Shown piece after piece: positions 11,773 through 21,765 of a DNA stretch of 64,000 nucleotides. Each line of letters begins with the position of its first letter. Position 1 is the stretch's first letter. Position numbers and translations under genes: made by a program. Source of the DNA: Pseudopithomyces maydicus. Its lineage: Eukaryota; Ascomycota; Dothideomycetes; Pleosporales; Didymosphaeriaceae. The stretch spans positions 1,302,001 through 1,366,000 of the forward strand of contig JANTUC010000006.1 in assembly GCA_026873275.1 (NCBI GenBank), written 5' to 3'. Under the pieces are notes generated by a model. That model did no database searches. It saw nothing but the letters and a program-made list of their open reading frames with translations, and was not told where the DNA came from.

Positions 11773-13420
11773 ATGATTTCAAAATCTGATGTACTGGAGA
11801 AGTGCAAGAACCACATTGAGTCCCTACTGGAAAACGAAGGTAGCGCTGGACTGGAGGTAGTCCGATTATTCATAGTTTTAAACTCATACTGAACCGAAAG
11901 CAGGAGACGTCATATCCGTCCCGCAGCCTGAACTTCCTGAAGCGGCTCCAAGGCATACCGTGTTCTAATGAGGAAGTAACACAATGCATATACACCCCGC
12001 AAGATCGTAGCAAAGTCCCAACTGAAGCAAAAGTGAAACTCAAGATCATTGTGGTCGGGGCTGGGCTTGGTGGGCTTGCAACGGCTGTGGCCCTTCGTCG
12101 ACGAGGCCATGAAGTCAGCGTTTTTGAGAAAGCACCCGAACTAGGAGAGGTTGGTGCCGGGATTCAGGTTCCACCAAACTCCAGTCGGCTCCTGCTACAA
12201 TGGGGTCTAGGACCTTATATTGAAGGGAAAGCCATGGAGCCCGAGGCTATACGAATACGCCGATGGGAAAGTGGCGAGTTAATCTCTATCACTAAGCTAT
12301 GTCCAGAGTTTCAAGAGCTATACGGGGCGCCATATTTTGTTGTTCACAGAGCAAACTTCCAGCTTGCTATGTATGAGCTTGCGGTGAGCTTGGGCATCAA
12401 CATAAGGGTAAATGCAGGAGTCAAGGAGTACCATAGCGAGTCCCCAAGCGTGACACTTTGGAACGGGGAGACACACTCTGCAGATTTCATTGTGGCAGCA
12501 GATGGAGTCAAATCTGAAGCGAGGAAGATAGTTTTAGGAGGGAGAGATCAGCCACCACAGCAGCGCGGTTCTGCTGCCTATAGGGCCATGGTTGACACAG
12601 AAGTCATGCGAAACGATCCTGAGTTGGCATGGCTATTAGATGTCCCCGGACAAAACGTCTGGTGAGTGGGCCCCCGTAATAGAAACAACAGAAATCTGAT
12701 AAAGACAAGGATTGGAGAAGAACGACATGTCATGTCGTATAGTATCGCTGGCGGGAAGTCATTCAACATGGTGTTCGCGCATCCTGAGAATTTGGACCCT
12801 TCGACATGGAACCAGAAGAACGTCATAGAAGATATGAAGAAGCACTTTGAAGGCTGGGATCCATGGTAGGTCACGTCGGCATATTGTACACTACCTTGCT
12901 AACTTACGAAAGTCTGGTGAAGCTCATCTCCATGATCGAAAAGACTCTCAAGTGGCCGCTCCTCTGCGGTAAGCCTTTGGACAACTGGCTCTCGCCCTCT
13001 GGACGTTTACTTATCATTGGCGATGCCGCTCATGCCATGGTACCTTACATGAGCCAGGGTGCTGCCATGGCTGTCGAGGATGGGGCTGCTCTTGCAGAAA
13101 TCCTGTCACTAATTGACTCGCTATCAGATCTGCGCCCTGCACTCGAGCTGTTCCAGAGACAGCGAATATTGCGTACTGGGCAAATGCAAGAAGCTAGTCT
13201 TGTGAATGGTAAGATCTGGCACTTTCCGGATGGACCGGAGCAAGAAGCAAGAGACGCTGCCATGAGGCCGGGATTGGACGGACGCAGTAGTAAGGACAAT
13301 CCAGTACAGTGGGGCGATCCTTTCACTGCCAGCTGGGCATATGGGTATGATGCAGAAGCTGAGATTAGAAATGCTTGGGCGGAACACCGATCTATGAATG
13401 TCGATGAGTATGTTGCTTAG
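11773..13420 (+). CDS. FAD-dependent monooxygenase, salicylate/3-hydroxybenzoate hydroxylase type
   Basis: Five exons fit: 11773-11839, 11901-11952, 12011-12661, 12710-12865 and 12913-13420, 477 residues, all phases matching. The second intron must be GC-AG (AG|GCATAC...GTAG). The N-terminal exons (ISKSDVLEKCKNHIESLL, SVPQPELPEAAP) are the least certain part. The Rossmann motif IIVVGAGLGGLATAVALRRR, then EKAPELGEVGAGIQ, the DG motif (FIVAADGVKSEARK) and GDAAHAMVPYMSQGAAMAVED are those of class A flavin hydroxylases. These add OH to an aromatic ring with NAD(P)H and O2 in the cytosol. Being divergent from gentisate dioxygenase, it probably makes gentisate from 3-hydroxybenzoate or salicylate. 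Confidence 0.9.
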
Positions 13421-13821
13421 ACAGGGTCGGTGGAGTCTTCCATCAACCTCACTTGGGTACCTGTTCGAGTTGTTAAAAGGCCATTCGAGGCATCATTTTA
13501 TCTCTGCTGTCTAAATTGCCCGTGTAATTATGTGACAACCTAATCATACCCTGACCACGTAATACCTAATTAGACAAAAGTACCCTGGCAGAGTGCTAAC
13601 AGGTGTCTTCGCATTTTTGCCTCAATATTCAGTCTGCAGATTTTCTGAAAGCTACGTAGCTGACACATAATGCCCGTTGTTTTACTGTTTGCATTGCACA
13701 GGAGAGATAAGCTGCGTGGTGACGCGTTTGTAGGCAGCAGCGCTCGTTGCAGGCAGCGCGTTTGCACGTACTAAGTGTTTAAGTTGGCATCGCCTCTCAC
13801 TCTCTTACTCTTTCTCGACAA
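13421..13821. other. Intergenic, about 400 bp
   Basis: 3' flank of the monooxygenase gene and upstream side of the microsatellite. Nothing recognisable. Confidence 0.4.
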
Positions 13822-13846
13822 GCACACGCGCACACACACAAACACA

Positions 13847-13900
<54 letters not shown>
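13822..13900. repeat. (CA)n(GA)n compound microsatellite
   Basis: A CA run with a few interruptions passes directly into about 18 GA units. The run ends four bases before the ATG of the next gene, so it lies in the 5' leader or core promoter. Confidence 0.95.
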
Positions 13901-13903
<3 letters not shown>

Positions 13904-13904
13904 G

Positions 13905-14402
13905 ATGCCGCCTTCGCAAGCCGGTATGCATAGCAAGGTCGAATAGTCTCGTTTCCGTGTTAATTCTGCTATAGACATCAACTTCAAACGTGAAGAGCTG
14001 GCCAATAACAAAGAATGCATCGATATTTGCCGGAACAGGTTGGTAACTTTAACAGGGGCCGAAAGGCAACGATACGAAATAGCCGTCCTCCACGGTCAGA
14101 CGAAAGAACGGGCCCTCGAAAAATGGTTTGAGGAGTTCCGCATCAGCCCTGTGGTAGGCCAAGATGCTGCGGGGGAGGCCGGGGAGAATCAGGCCATGGC
14201 CAAAGCCAGGGGGCAAGTCGAATCTGGCGAACAGCAGCCCGAGGCCATGACTGATGCCCAGAGGATGCTTCAAGGAATGAGGGCCCAGATCGATGCACTC
14301 AATTCCCACGCCGATGCCCTCGAGGCTCAGGCCAATGCGCTCAGGACTCAAGCTGATGCGCTCAAGGGTTGGACTGATGCGTTCCAGCGTCTAGGCCAAT
14401 AA
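13905..14402 (+). CDS. Small protein with ADAL heptad repeats, unknown function
   Basis: Two exons, 13905-13923 and 13975-14402, 148 residues. The 51-nt intron (GTATGC, TTAAT, ATAG) joins MPPSQAG to DINFKREELANNKECID in phase. The middle (ERQRYEIAVLHGQTKERALEKWFEEF) is helical. The last 35 residues repeat a seven-residue unit (DALNSHA, DALEAQA, NALRTQA, DALKGWT) and should form a coiled coil. No signal peptide or membrane segment. I do not recognise the family. The ATG lies directly after the GA microsatellite, so repeat length could affect expression. Confidence 0.6.
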
Positions 14403-15019
14403 TTTTGGGGCCAATCTTTCGTCTATCGCAGACAAGAAAGGGACTAGAATACAAGTGCCGTGAGTGGTATACTGCTCGAATCACAGGGAACAATTGCTGA
14501 AGAATACATATAGTGGTCCATTATTGCCAGTCACGGCTAATGAGAAAAGAGTTGCCTAACCGCTGTTCTCAGTGACTGCAGCTATGTGGCCTCCCACAAT
14601 TAGTTACTAGGCCAATCTCAATATATTTAAATACCAAATCTCTCTCTCGTTTCTGTGACCCTCACAATAATAATAGATGAGGTTGAGCTTTACATGTATG
14701 AATGTGCTTGAGACAATATGTCTACATCTGATACGTGCAAATGAAATATTATTCATGTGGAGCAGGGTAATGAGGAGCTTACTGTAATCTTCTATAGTAG
14801 AAATAAATGGTCAGTAATTGTTTATATAGATCGTGTCTTCCTAGACCAGTGTGTTACCCTAGGATTAACACCGTACCTGGCAGCTAGGTATCAACACATA
14901 AGGGGAACCATTATCTAGCTCATCAATGCAGCGTAAAGAGCAAACACATTGTTCATAGTACATTTGTTGTTACAATCAATGATGTTCATCCGACCATAGA
15001 TTCTCTGGGGTGGTATTCC
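14403..15019. other. AT-rich intergenic, 617 bp
   Basis: Between convergent genes. It is visibly richer in A/T than the flanking genes, with no coding-like frame or RNA gene seen. Confidence 0.4.
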
Positions 15020-15886
15020 TTATTCCTCCATAGCGCTATCGCGTCGCCACTTGTGAGACCAAACCAATCTGAAATGACTTTGTTCTTTCGAGAAAACGTA
15101 TGCCCTTCGATCGTCCACGAAGATTTCAATGGTGTCGATTTTCTGACTCAGCGCTCCAAAGTGACCGAGGGCAAGGAACTCGCTCAGCCTGGTCGTAAGT
15201 GGCGCTCTTTCGTCCTCCGTCTCAAAATCCTTCATTTCCTCTGGGACGACGACTGTAATTCGTAGTTTGCGAATCTCGGTGCCGAATGTTTCTCGATCTT
15301 TCGCGTATGGGCTCAGACCGACGCTGGTAATGCGCTGAAGCAGTCGGTCTACAGAGACGTTCGCGTTGCGTTTAAATGGGACTAATCGTATTCGGTTAGC
15401 TGGAGTCATCAAAGTGAGGGTTCCCCGCTTACCATGCTTGGATCCTCCCGCACCGAAAATCTCCATGCACCCCAGCGTTCGAATGATGACGTTCAGATGT
15501 TCAGTCTCTGGTGCTGTAGATGGCGGGACAAGCAGCCATGTAGCTTTGAAGTCGCCGTCACGTTCAAGCATCACATCTAAAGTAGGGTGGATGCGCCGCC
15601 CAATGCGACCCAATACGTTTTCAGTATCAGCTCTGAACGCCTTGCTAACCAGCAACAATGGAAGATGATGATTTCCCCATGGACCCTGTGTGTTAAATGC
15701 GATGGCGGGATTACACTCGATCTCACCTATGTGAGGGTGCGAGTGTCTTCGGATCTTCTCCTCGTGTGGATACAGCCAATTCTCCGACCGGACTTCGTTT
15801 GGGGCGCTAGGTGGTGACAATGGAGTCGTGATAACATCCGCGATAATCATTTGTCGCAGCTCTGCTGGTAATGTGGATAAAGACAT
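15020..15886 (-). CDS. F-box-like fungal protein
   Basis: Single exon, 288 residues. The start MSLSTLPAELRQMIIADVI resembles the first helix of an F-box (LPxELRxxI). The rest lacks catalytic motifs: LPLLLVSKAFRADTENVLG matches the second half of such domains, and the body is like the many lineage-specific fungal F-box or F-box-derived proteins. An F-box would recruit substrates to an SCF ubiquitin ligase, but the domain is weak and function is inferred only. Confidence 0.6.
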   Translation of the reverse strand: MSLSTLPAELRQMIIADVITTPLSPPSAPNEVRSENWLYPHEEKIRRHSHPHIGEIECNPAIAFNTQGPWGNHHLPLLLVSKAFRADTENVLGRIGRRIHPTLDVMLERDGDFKATWLLVPPSTAPETEHLNVIIRTLGCMEIFGAGGSKHGKRGTLTLMTPANRIRLVPFKRNANVSVDRLLQRITSVGLSPYAKDRETFGTEIRKLRITVVVPEEMKDFETEDERAPLTTRLSEFLALGHFGALSQKIDTIEIFVDDRRAYVFSKEQSHFRLVWSHKWRRDSAMEE

Positions 15887-18471
15887 CGTATCTGATGACC
15901 GTTTGGGTTAGATACGAAGGATACTCCCGAAAGGATGCCGTAGACCTTTTCAGGACGATAATAGGACCGAGGACAGATGGGAGAGGAAGCAAGGCAAAGA
16001 AAAAGGCGTGAGGTGGTCAGCACTTTAAGAGCCAGAGATCGTGAGTTCCAGGTTTCATTTTAAGACGGTAAATGTGGCTCTGAGCACACGTCGCATCGCC
16101 CCATACCTACGTGATGCAAGCCCTAAGCCCCAAACTAGATCAAATCAGTGCGGGGCAAATAGCTAGAGCTTCCCTGATGGGGCCGGCCGAAGGATTTCAA
16201 AGCGAAGAGCAGGACGTCACCGCACGGGAGTTCCAGCTGGCTGGATCAACGCACTGAGCCAACCCCACAATGGGCTACTGTACGATATGGGACAGCCTCG
16301 TAGGCTTAGCTATTACACTGGAAGTGACAGCCTCGATGGATCTGAATGGCAAAACGAAACCAGACCCAGAGATGAGTTCTTCCACAATCGTTCATGATCA
16401 GGTGGACCATCTTTCGAATTATTACTATTTTGAGGCTCACTGTTCGCCATGCCTGATTTATTGGCTGGGCACAATTCTGGTTAAGCGAGCAAAGATGGCC
16501 TTTGGTCTGTCTCATCGACTCACGTCCAGCATCATTTCCGCTCTTACTAGCTGCCTGTTGAAGGCACATCCGAATCGGAGGATATTCAGGACTCCACTCT
16601 GTTCCCGCAATACATGCAGGCCCGTTGTAACACAAGAATACGGTGTTTTCATTTGGCCTAGCAGATTTGAATTCGATGGACACATCGGAGATTACGGCTT
16701 TTGAGTGGACTTCGGGTATAACCTGGGGCACAGTTTCTACATGACGGCGTGTCCGAGTCTCGGAGCCTTAGACAAACCCGACCATGGGCTATGTTCGGGC
16801 GCTGAAGCTACACCAGCATAGAATCATCGTTCAAAAACTTTGTTGCCCCACACTTGTAGATGAGATCGGGCTTCGCTCTAGCGGTCTCGTTTATCGTTGT
16901 GAACTCGAACAACATGTGACAGACACACCGATCACAACGACTCAGCCTGGATTTTCTAAAATATGCACTTGGTAACGCATGCAGGCTTCTGCCACGTCTT
17001 GGAGATTTCAAGTGCTCACGTGCGCCTGTAAATTTCCAATCCTGCCACAAAATCGACCTCAGAAGTGTAAGAAAGATCACAAGACTGCAGGGACGAGCAC
17101 ATTGACAGCGGCTTCCTTGTAATAAGAAGAGCTTATTCCACGCCACTTTGCGGGGAAGTGTCTCCTACGATCCATAGAGTGAGAGGCGAAAAAAGGTCCG
17201 CGTTGTGAACTCCTCATGTGGCGTGTAAGAGGACGGTAGTCGGCGGACTATCCTCATCCGGAGAGTGTTGCTATTTTGTGAGACATTTACTCGCGCGAGC
17301 TTGAGGCAGGTTGCAAGGAAATGTCGCGTGCTCCAAATTGCTTGTAATACTGTCCATGAATGTAGTGTGGAGAGATCGCAGACGTTAAAAGCCGAACCCC
17401 GAGAAATCGGTAGCGTTCGGCGCCGGAGTCGCGCCTTGCATGTGATCGATGAAGTATATATTTATGATGGCACTGAACAAAAAAGAACTGTTGTACTGGA
17501 TTCACTGAGCTACAGATTGAAATGCTTTCGATGGTAGGTTGGTGGAGAGGACATGGTAGAAATTCTTGGCATGGTGTGTGAACACAGCTAATAATAGCCT
17601 GAACCAACCCTGCTGGTAGTTTGTCTAAAGCTGATATGCCTAGATATTTGGGTTTTATTTCATTAAAGACGCCATACCACTGAGCTTTTCCCAGGCGTCT
17701 ATTTACAATAACCGCAATTGAACTTAAGGAATGTCGACATCGGAGCAGAACTACCCGTGGATAACACGGACTCCCATGGCTCAAAGACAATTCAGCTGAC
17801 AGCAGAAGTTTTTTTTTAGTATAGTAGACCCGTGAGCGCAAAAGTATCGGCACAGGGACCGGGCTTGAACAGTTGACTGTATACATGGATAATATCATGT
17901 CACGTGATTCCTCGTTCTCCAGGGCTAGCAATAATGTTTATCCCATCAAGTAGACATTTTCGACACATGGAGCAATTCTTGAGATTCATTGTCATTATGT
18001 AGACCCGGGCCACTGATTTCACGGGGTTTCGTATTGATTTAGGGATGTGTTGCGCAGGGCTCAATAAATCCCAATACCCACATGCTGTGTTAACGACGTT
18101 GACTCAACTTTTGCTGACTCGTTTCGATGTTTGATACCGGTGAGTGAATGGGACTGACAATTAAGTCCTGGAAAAATGCGCGCGACCTGCCATACATATT
18201 TGTGTCTAATATTTACCCTGCCTCGTATTCGTGTAAGTAGCTCAGCCGCACCTTGGCCGCAAGCACCGGCTTCGCCTCCCTCTACAACATAGCCAAGCCC
18301 GTATGCATGTACCTCTCGTAACTTCTAGGTGCAAAGTGCTTTAAATCATAGAGTTCTCGTTGTTCCAAGCTCGTGCGTGGCCTAGGTCTTACTCTGTACC
18401 TGGTAGTTGGGACGTACACACCCTCACCCTACTTCGGCAACATCTCCACCCCATCCACCTCACCTTTAACC
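15887..18471. other. Gene-poor stretch, 2.6 kb
   Basis: Promoter side of both the F-box-like gene (minus) and the HET gene (plus). Open frames at 16306-16731 and 17287-17931 (minus) have no recognisable motifs and atypical composition, so I do not call them. No transposon ends or long repeats were noticed. Confidence 0.4.
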
Positions 18472-21152
18472 ATGAATCCCACCACATCGGAAGTCGAAAC
18501 TATCGCTTTTATCTCCACCCTTGTCCCTCGCATCCTTCTATTCGTTTCGCAGGGCTTTTCCTCGGCCATCTCCATCCCTCCTGCGGCCATTCATCGCGTT
18601 GCACGCGCACTCCTCCCTACTAGCCTCACCAACATTCTTCTAATTTCGTATTTTGCCTCACTTGCTCTACGCATGCCAGGTACCCAACGCATGATACGTA
18701 TTGTGCTACTTTCCTCTCGAGGTGCGCTACCGTGGGAGAAAGGTCTATTCGAAGTATTTTGGGGCGGTGGCGCGATCATGAGTTGGGGAGTTGGGGCGCG
18801 GATAGCGTGGACATGGATTCCAGAACTGAGTGTAGGGCTACTGGTGAAAGTAGTGAAAAGTATGTATTGGGCGTCTAGTTGGGTGGTTCCGTTAGGGATA
18901 GGATTGTGGGTAGTAGGGATGCAGTGGCCTGGGTTTTGGACTGCTGCATTAGGGGCGATCAGTGAGGCAGTAGGTTGTGTCTTCACTTTCCTGGTTCAGA
19001 GCAAGGCCCTCCCGATATTAGACTGGGTGGTACATCTGGGAGGCGGGGGTCTGATTAAAGGTGTAGATCAATGGCGGAGGAGGAATGTAATGGAAAAGAA
19101 GGCGCAAGACGGAGTGGGGGATTGGAATCGTAATCTAGAAGAGAGGGAACGATATAGCTATGGAATGCTGGAAGAGGGTCAGATACGCTTGTTAAGGGTC
19201 AAAAGAGCGTGGATTATGACAGATGTAGAGTGCGAGCTTGTGCCGGTGAAGCTCGATGCTGATGTCCCGGCATACACAGCAGTGAGCTATGCTTGGGGTC
19301 CGGATCCATCAAGACCAAGGAGCATCGGGATCGATGGAAAGAAACTCGATGTTACGGAGAGTGCGTTTGAGGTTGTGATGGCGATGGCACCGGAAAGCGG
19401 AGAGCGATTTGTCTGGGTGGACTTTATTTGTATCAACCAGGAAGATGTGTACGAACGCGCGAATCAGGTGAAACGCATGGGAGCAATATATTCAATGGCA
19501 AAGGACGTGAAGGTTGTGTTGAATACGGTAACGCCAGTGGATCTGGATGATAGCGATCTTGTTGTGCATCATCTGAAGAAGTCGAACAAACAGGTTGCAT
19601 ATGGTGTAGGTGACTTGAAAATGCAAGTTGACCAAGTAAAGAAAGCAGGAAAGCAGAGGGTTTCACCAGGGTGGGCAGCGGTGTCTCGAATGTTCACCCG
19701 CGAGTACTGGAACCGCGCGTGGATTGTGCAAGAGATAGCCATGGCGAAGAAACTGATCGTTATATATGGCGATAACGAACTATCCTGGGAGGACTTATCG
19801 AGCTTCACTGGGGCGTTTCGTAATCCTGAAAATGGGAGCACGCTCGATCTGCTGAGCGTATTGTTTGATGGAGGGTCGATTCCGCTAGCACATGTCATGA
19901 AAGTCAACACCATTACAGAAATCCGAGATATGTATCGGAATGGTGGACTGATGATACACGAAATATTTTCTAATGGGATCCGGTTTAATGCGACGGATCC
20001 ACGGGACAACATCTACGCGTTCCTTGGTCTAGCTGGCGTGCCAACTCCGCCCCAGATTGACCCAAACTACCAGATTCATCCCCGGGAGTTGTTCCTGGCA
20101 GCGACGTTGACGTTTCTTCCCACTGACCAACCATTATGGTTCCTCAAGTATGCTGGACGAGGCTTCGGTGACCGGACCACAGAGTCTCGGATTTGCAGCC
20201 TGTATGACAGTGATCTCCCATCATGGGTCCCAAACTGGAGCTCGCAGCTCCCCAAAGCACATCTTCGGTCGATAATCTCGACAGAGCATTCGCCTGAACA
20301 CCTTCCAAGGACACATACTACAGAAAACGGCACATTGCTTGAGGTCCACGCCGCCCTTTTCGATACCATCGTGTCTACCGCCCCCCATCCCTTATTGCAA
20401 GACCAGAACTTCAGCAGCGCAATCGAGCTCGCACCCAACTACCTCAAGACGATGCTGCATATCGGAAAAGATTTCAAAAATCTCCTCTCCGCCTTCGACG
20501 CCTTCGTCCCGGATCCCTACCCCATCCCCACCATACCGCGAGACCAGCTGCTCTGGCGTCTCTTCCTCGGCTCCACTACCACCTCTCCCTCCTCCATCGC
20601 AAACTACTCCGAGTGCTGGAGCGTTCATCTCCAACAAATCAACCTCCTAGACGACCTCCTTCCTGCCATCCCAGACTTTCCTGAAGGCACGCGCACAGGC
20701 CCCGAGCATTTGCGACAAGCGCTGCAAGACTACATGACCATCGGGGCGGACCAGGAAACGTTAGATGCTAGGGTTGCCTCGCTACAAAAGATGGAAAGAC
20801 TTTTCACCGACGAGGTGTACCATGCAAACACCAAGTTTGTAGCAGAGATAGGGCAGCATTCGTGGGGAGGAAAGTGGGATTTACGCAGAAGGGGCATGCA
20901 ATATTGGTGCCACCGGGGACGCAGGAGGGCGATGAAGTACATTACTTTGCGTATGGTGAGACTCTATTTGTACTACGAAAAGTGCACCAAGTGGCACAGC
21001 TGGATGAAAGCGGAGAGCCTGCTGAGGAGAAAGGAGCCGGGATTGGCGATGAGAGGTTTGAGCTGTTGGGTGATTGCTATGTGCACGGTGTGGAGTTTGG
21101 GGATGTGCTTGCTGGCCAGCCAGAGAGCTTGAGACCTATCATGATTGAGTGA
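18472..21152 (+). CDS. HET-domain protein with N-terminal membrane segments; one frameshift
   Basis: I start at MNPTTSEVETIAF, since the open frame upstream has only GTG. The first 200 residues hold several hydrophobic segments (ILLFVSQGFSSAISI, WVVPLGIGLWVVGMQW). The HET domain follows: AVSYAWGPD, FVWVDFICINQED, QVKRMGAIYSMA and YWNRAWIVQEIAMAK. RDNIYAFLGLA is the usual post-domain motif. At 20851-20853 (GGG) the frame must shift by one missing base to read the expected C-terminus AAFVGRKVGFTQKGH, ILVPPGTQEGDEV and FELLGDCYVHGVEFGDVL. With it the protein is 893 residues; without it, it ends at 21132 in unrelated sequence. HET proteins trigger incompatibility cell death. Confidence 0.88.
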
Positions 21153-21765
21153 GGGAATAAGATACTTTTAGATGCATTTCGGTTCAATCATATCCCATGG
21201 CCCGCCAGTTTTCATACATTCTGTCGAGTCAAGTTTGTTACGATGTTATACATGTTTTTATATGCATTCAAGAATAATTTCCATTGAAGAAAAATAGTTG
21301 AGGTCTAATGTCATCTAGATACCCTTTCAGCAAAACGATAAAGAATAACCTATAGATGAATGCAGCGTTTCTGGTCTAACCTTTGGATCCATAGAGCGAA
21401 ACAGTTATGTATTGCGCTTGATTATGTATCTCCATGGAATTCATATTTACATAATAACGTTTCGGTCCAGTTTAACATGGACTCGTTAATGATAAAACAT
21501 TTTAGCATTGCTCGAAGACCCGAGTTTCCCCAAGCGACGGTACGGGTGCAGGAAAACGTCATCGTTAGAAGCAAGACTTGATACAACACGCCTGTGTTTG
21601 TAAACATCATCAACATCGTTGATGACTAGAACAATTCCCAACATACAATGAACCTTCAATTAAAACGTCAAAATATACTCCCATCCCAATGACAAGCCAC
21701 AAAACCTCCTATAAAAATAATCTTCCCCGTCTGCCTAAACACCCCTTTCCCCCACCCTCCAACCC
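21153..21765. other. Intergenic, 613 bp, convergent 3' ends
   Basis: AT-rich 3' flanks of the HET gene and separase. Nothing recognisable. Confidence 0.4.

Noticed and set aside
16306..16731. 141-codon minus-strand frame as a gene
   Set aside because: No recognisable domain, and an equally long open frame lies opposite it.
17287..17931. 214-codon minus-strand frame as a gene
   Set aside because: No motif, no intron logic and atypical composition; the overlapping frames in the region look alike.
18472..21152. HET gene as a true pseudogene
   Set aside because: The single break has the same homopolymer deletion pattern as seven other genes, including an essential one, so assembly error is likelier.
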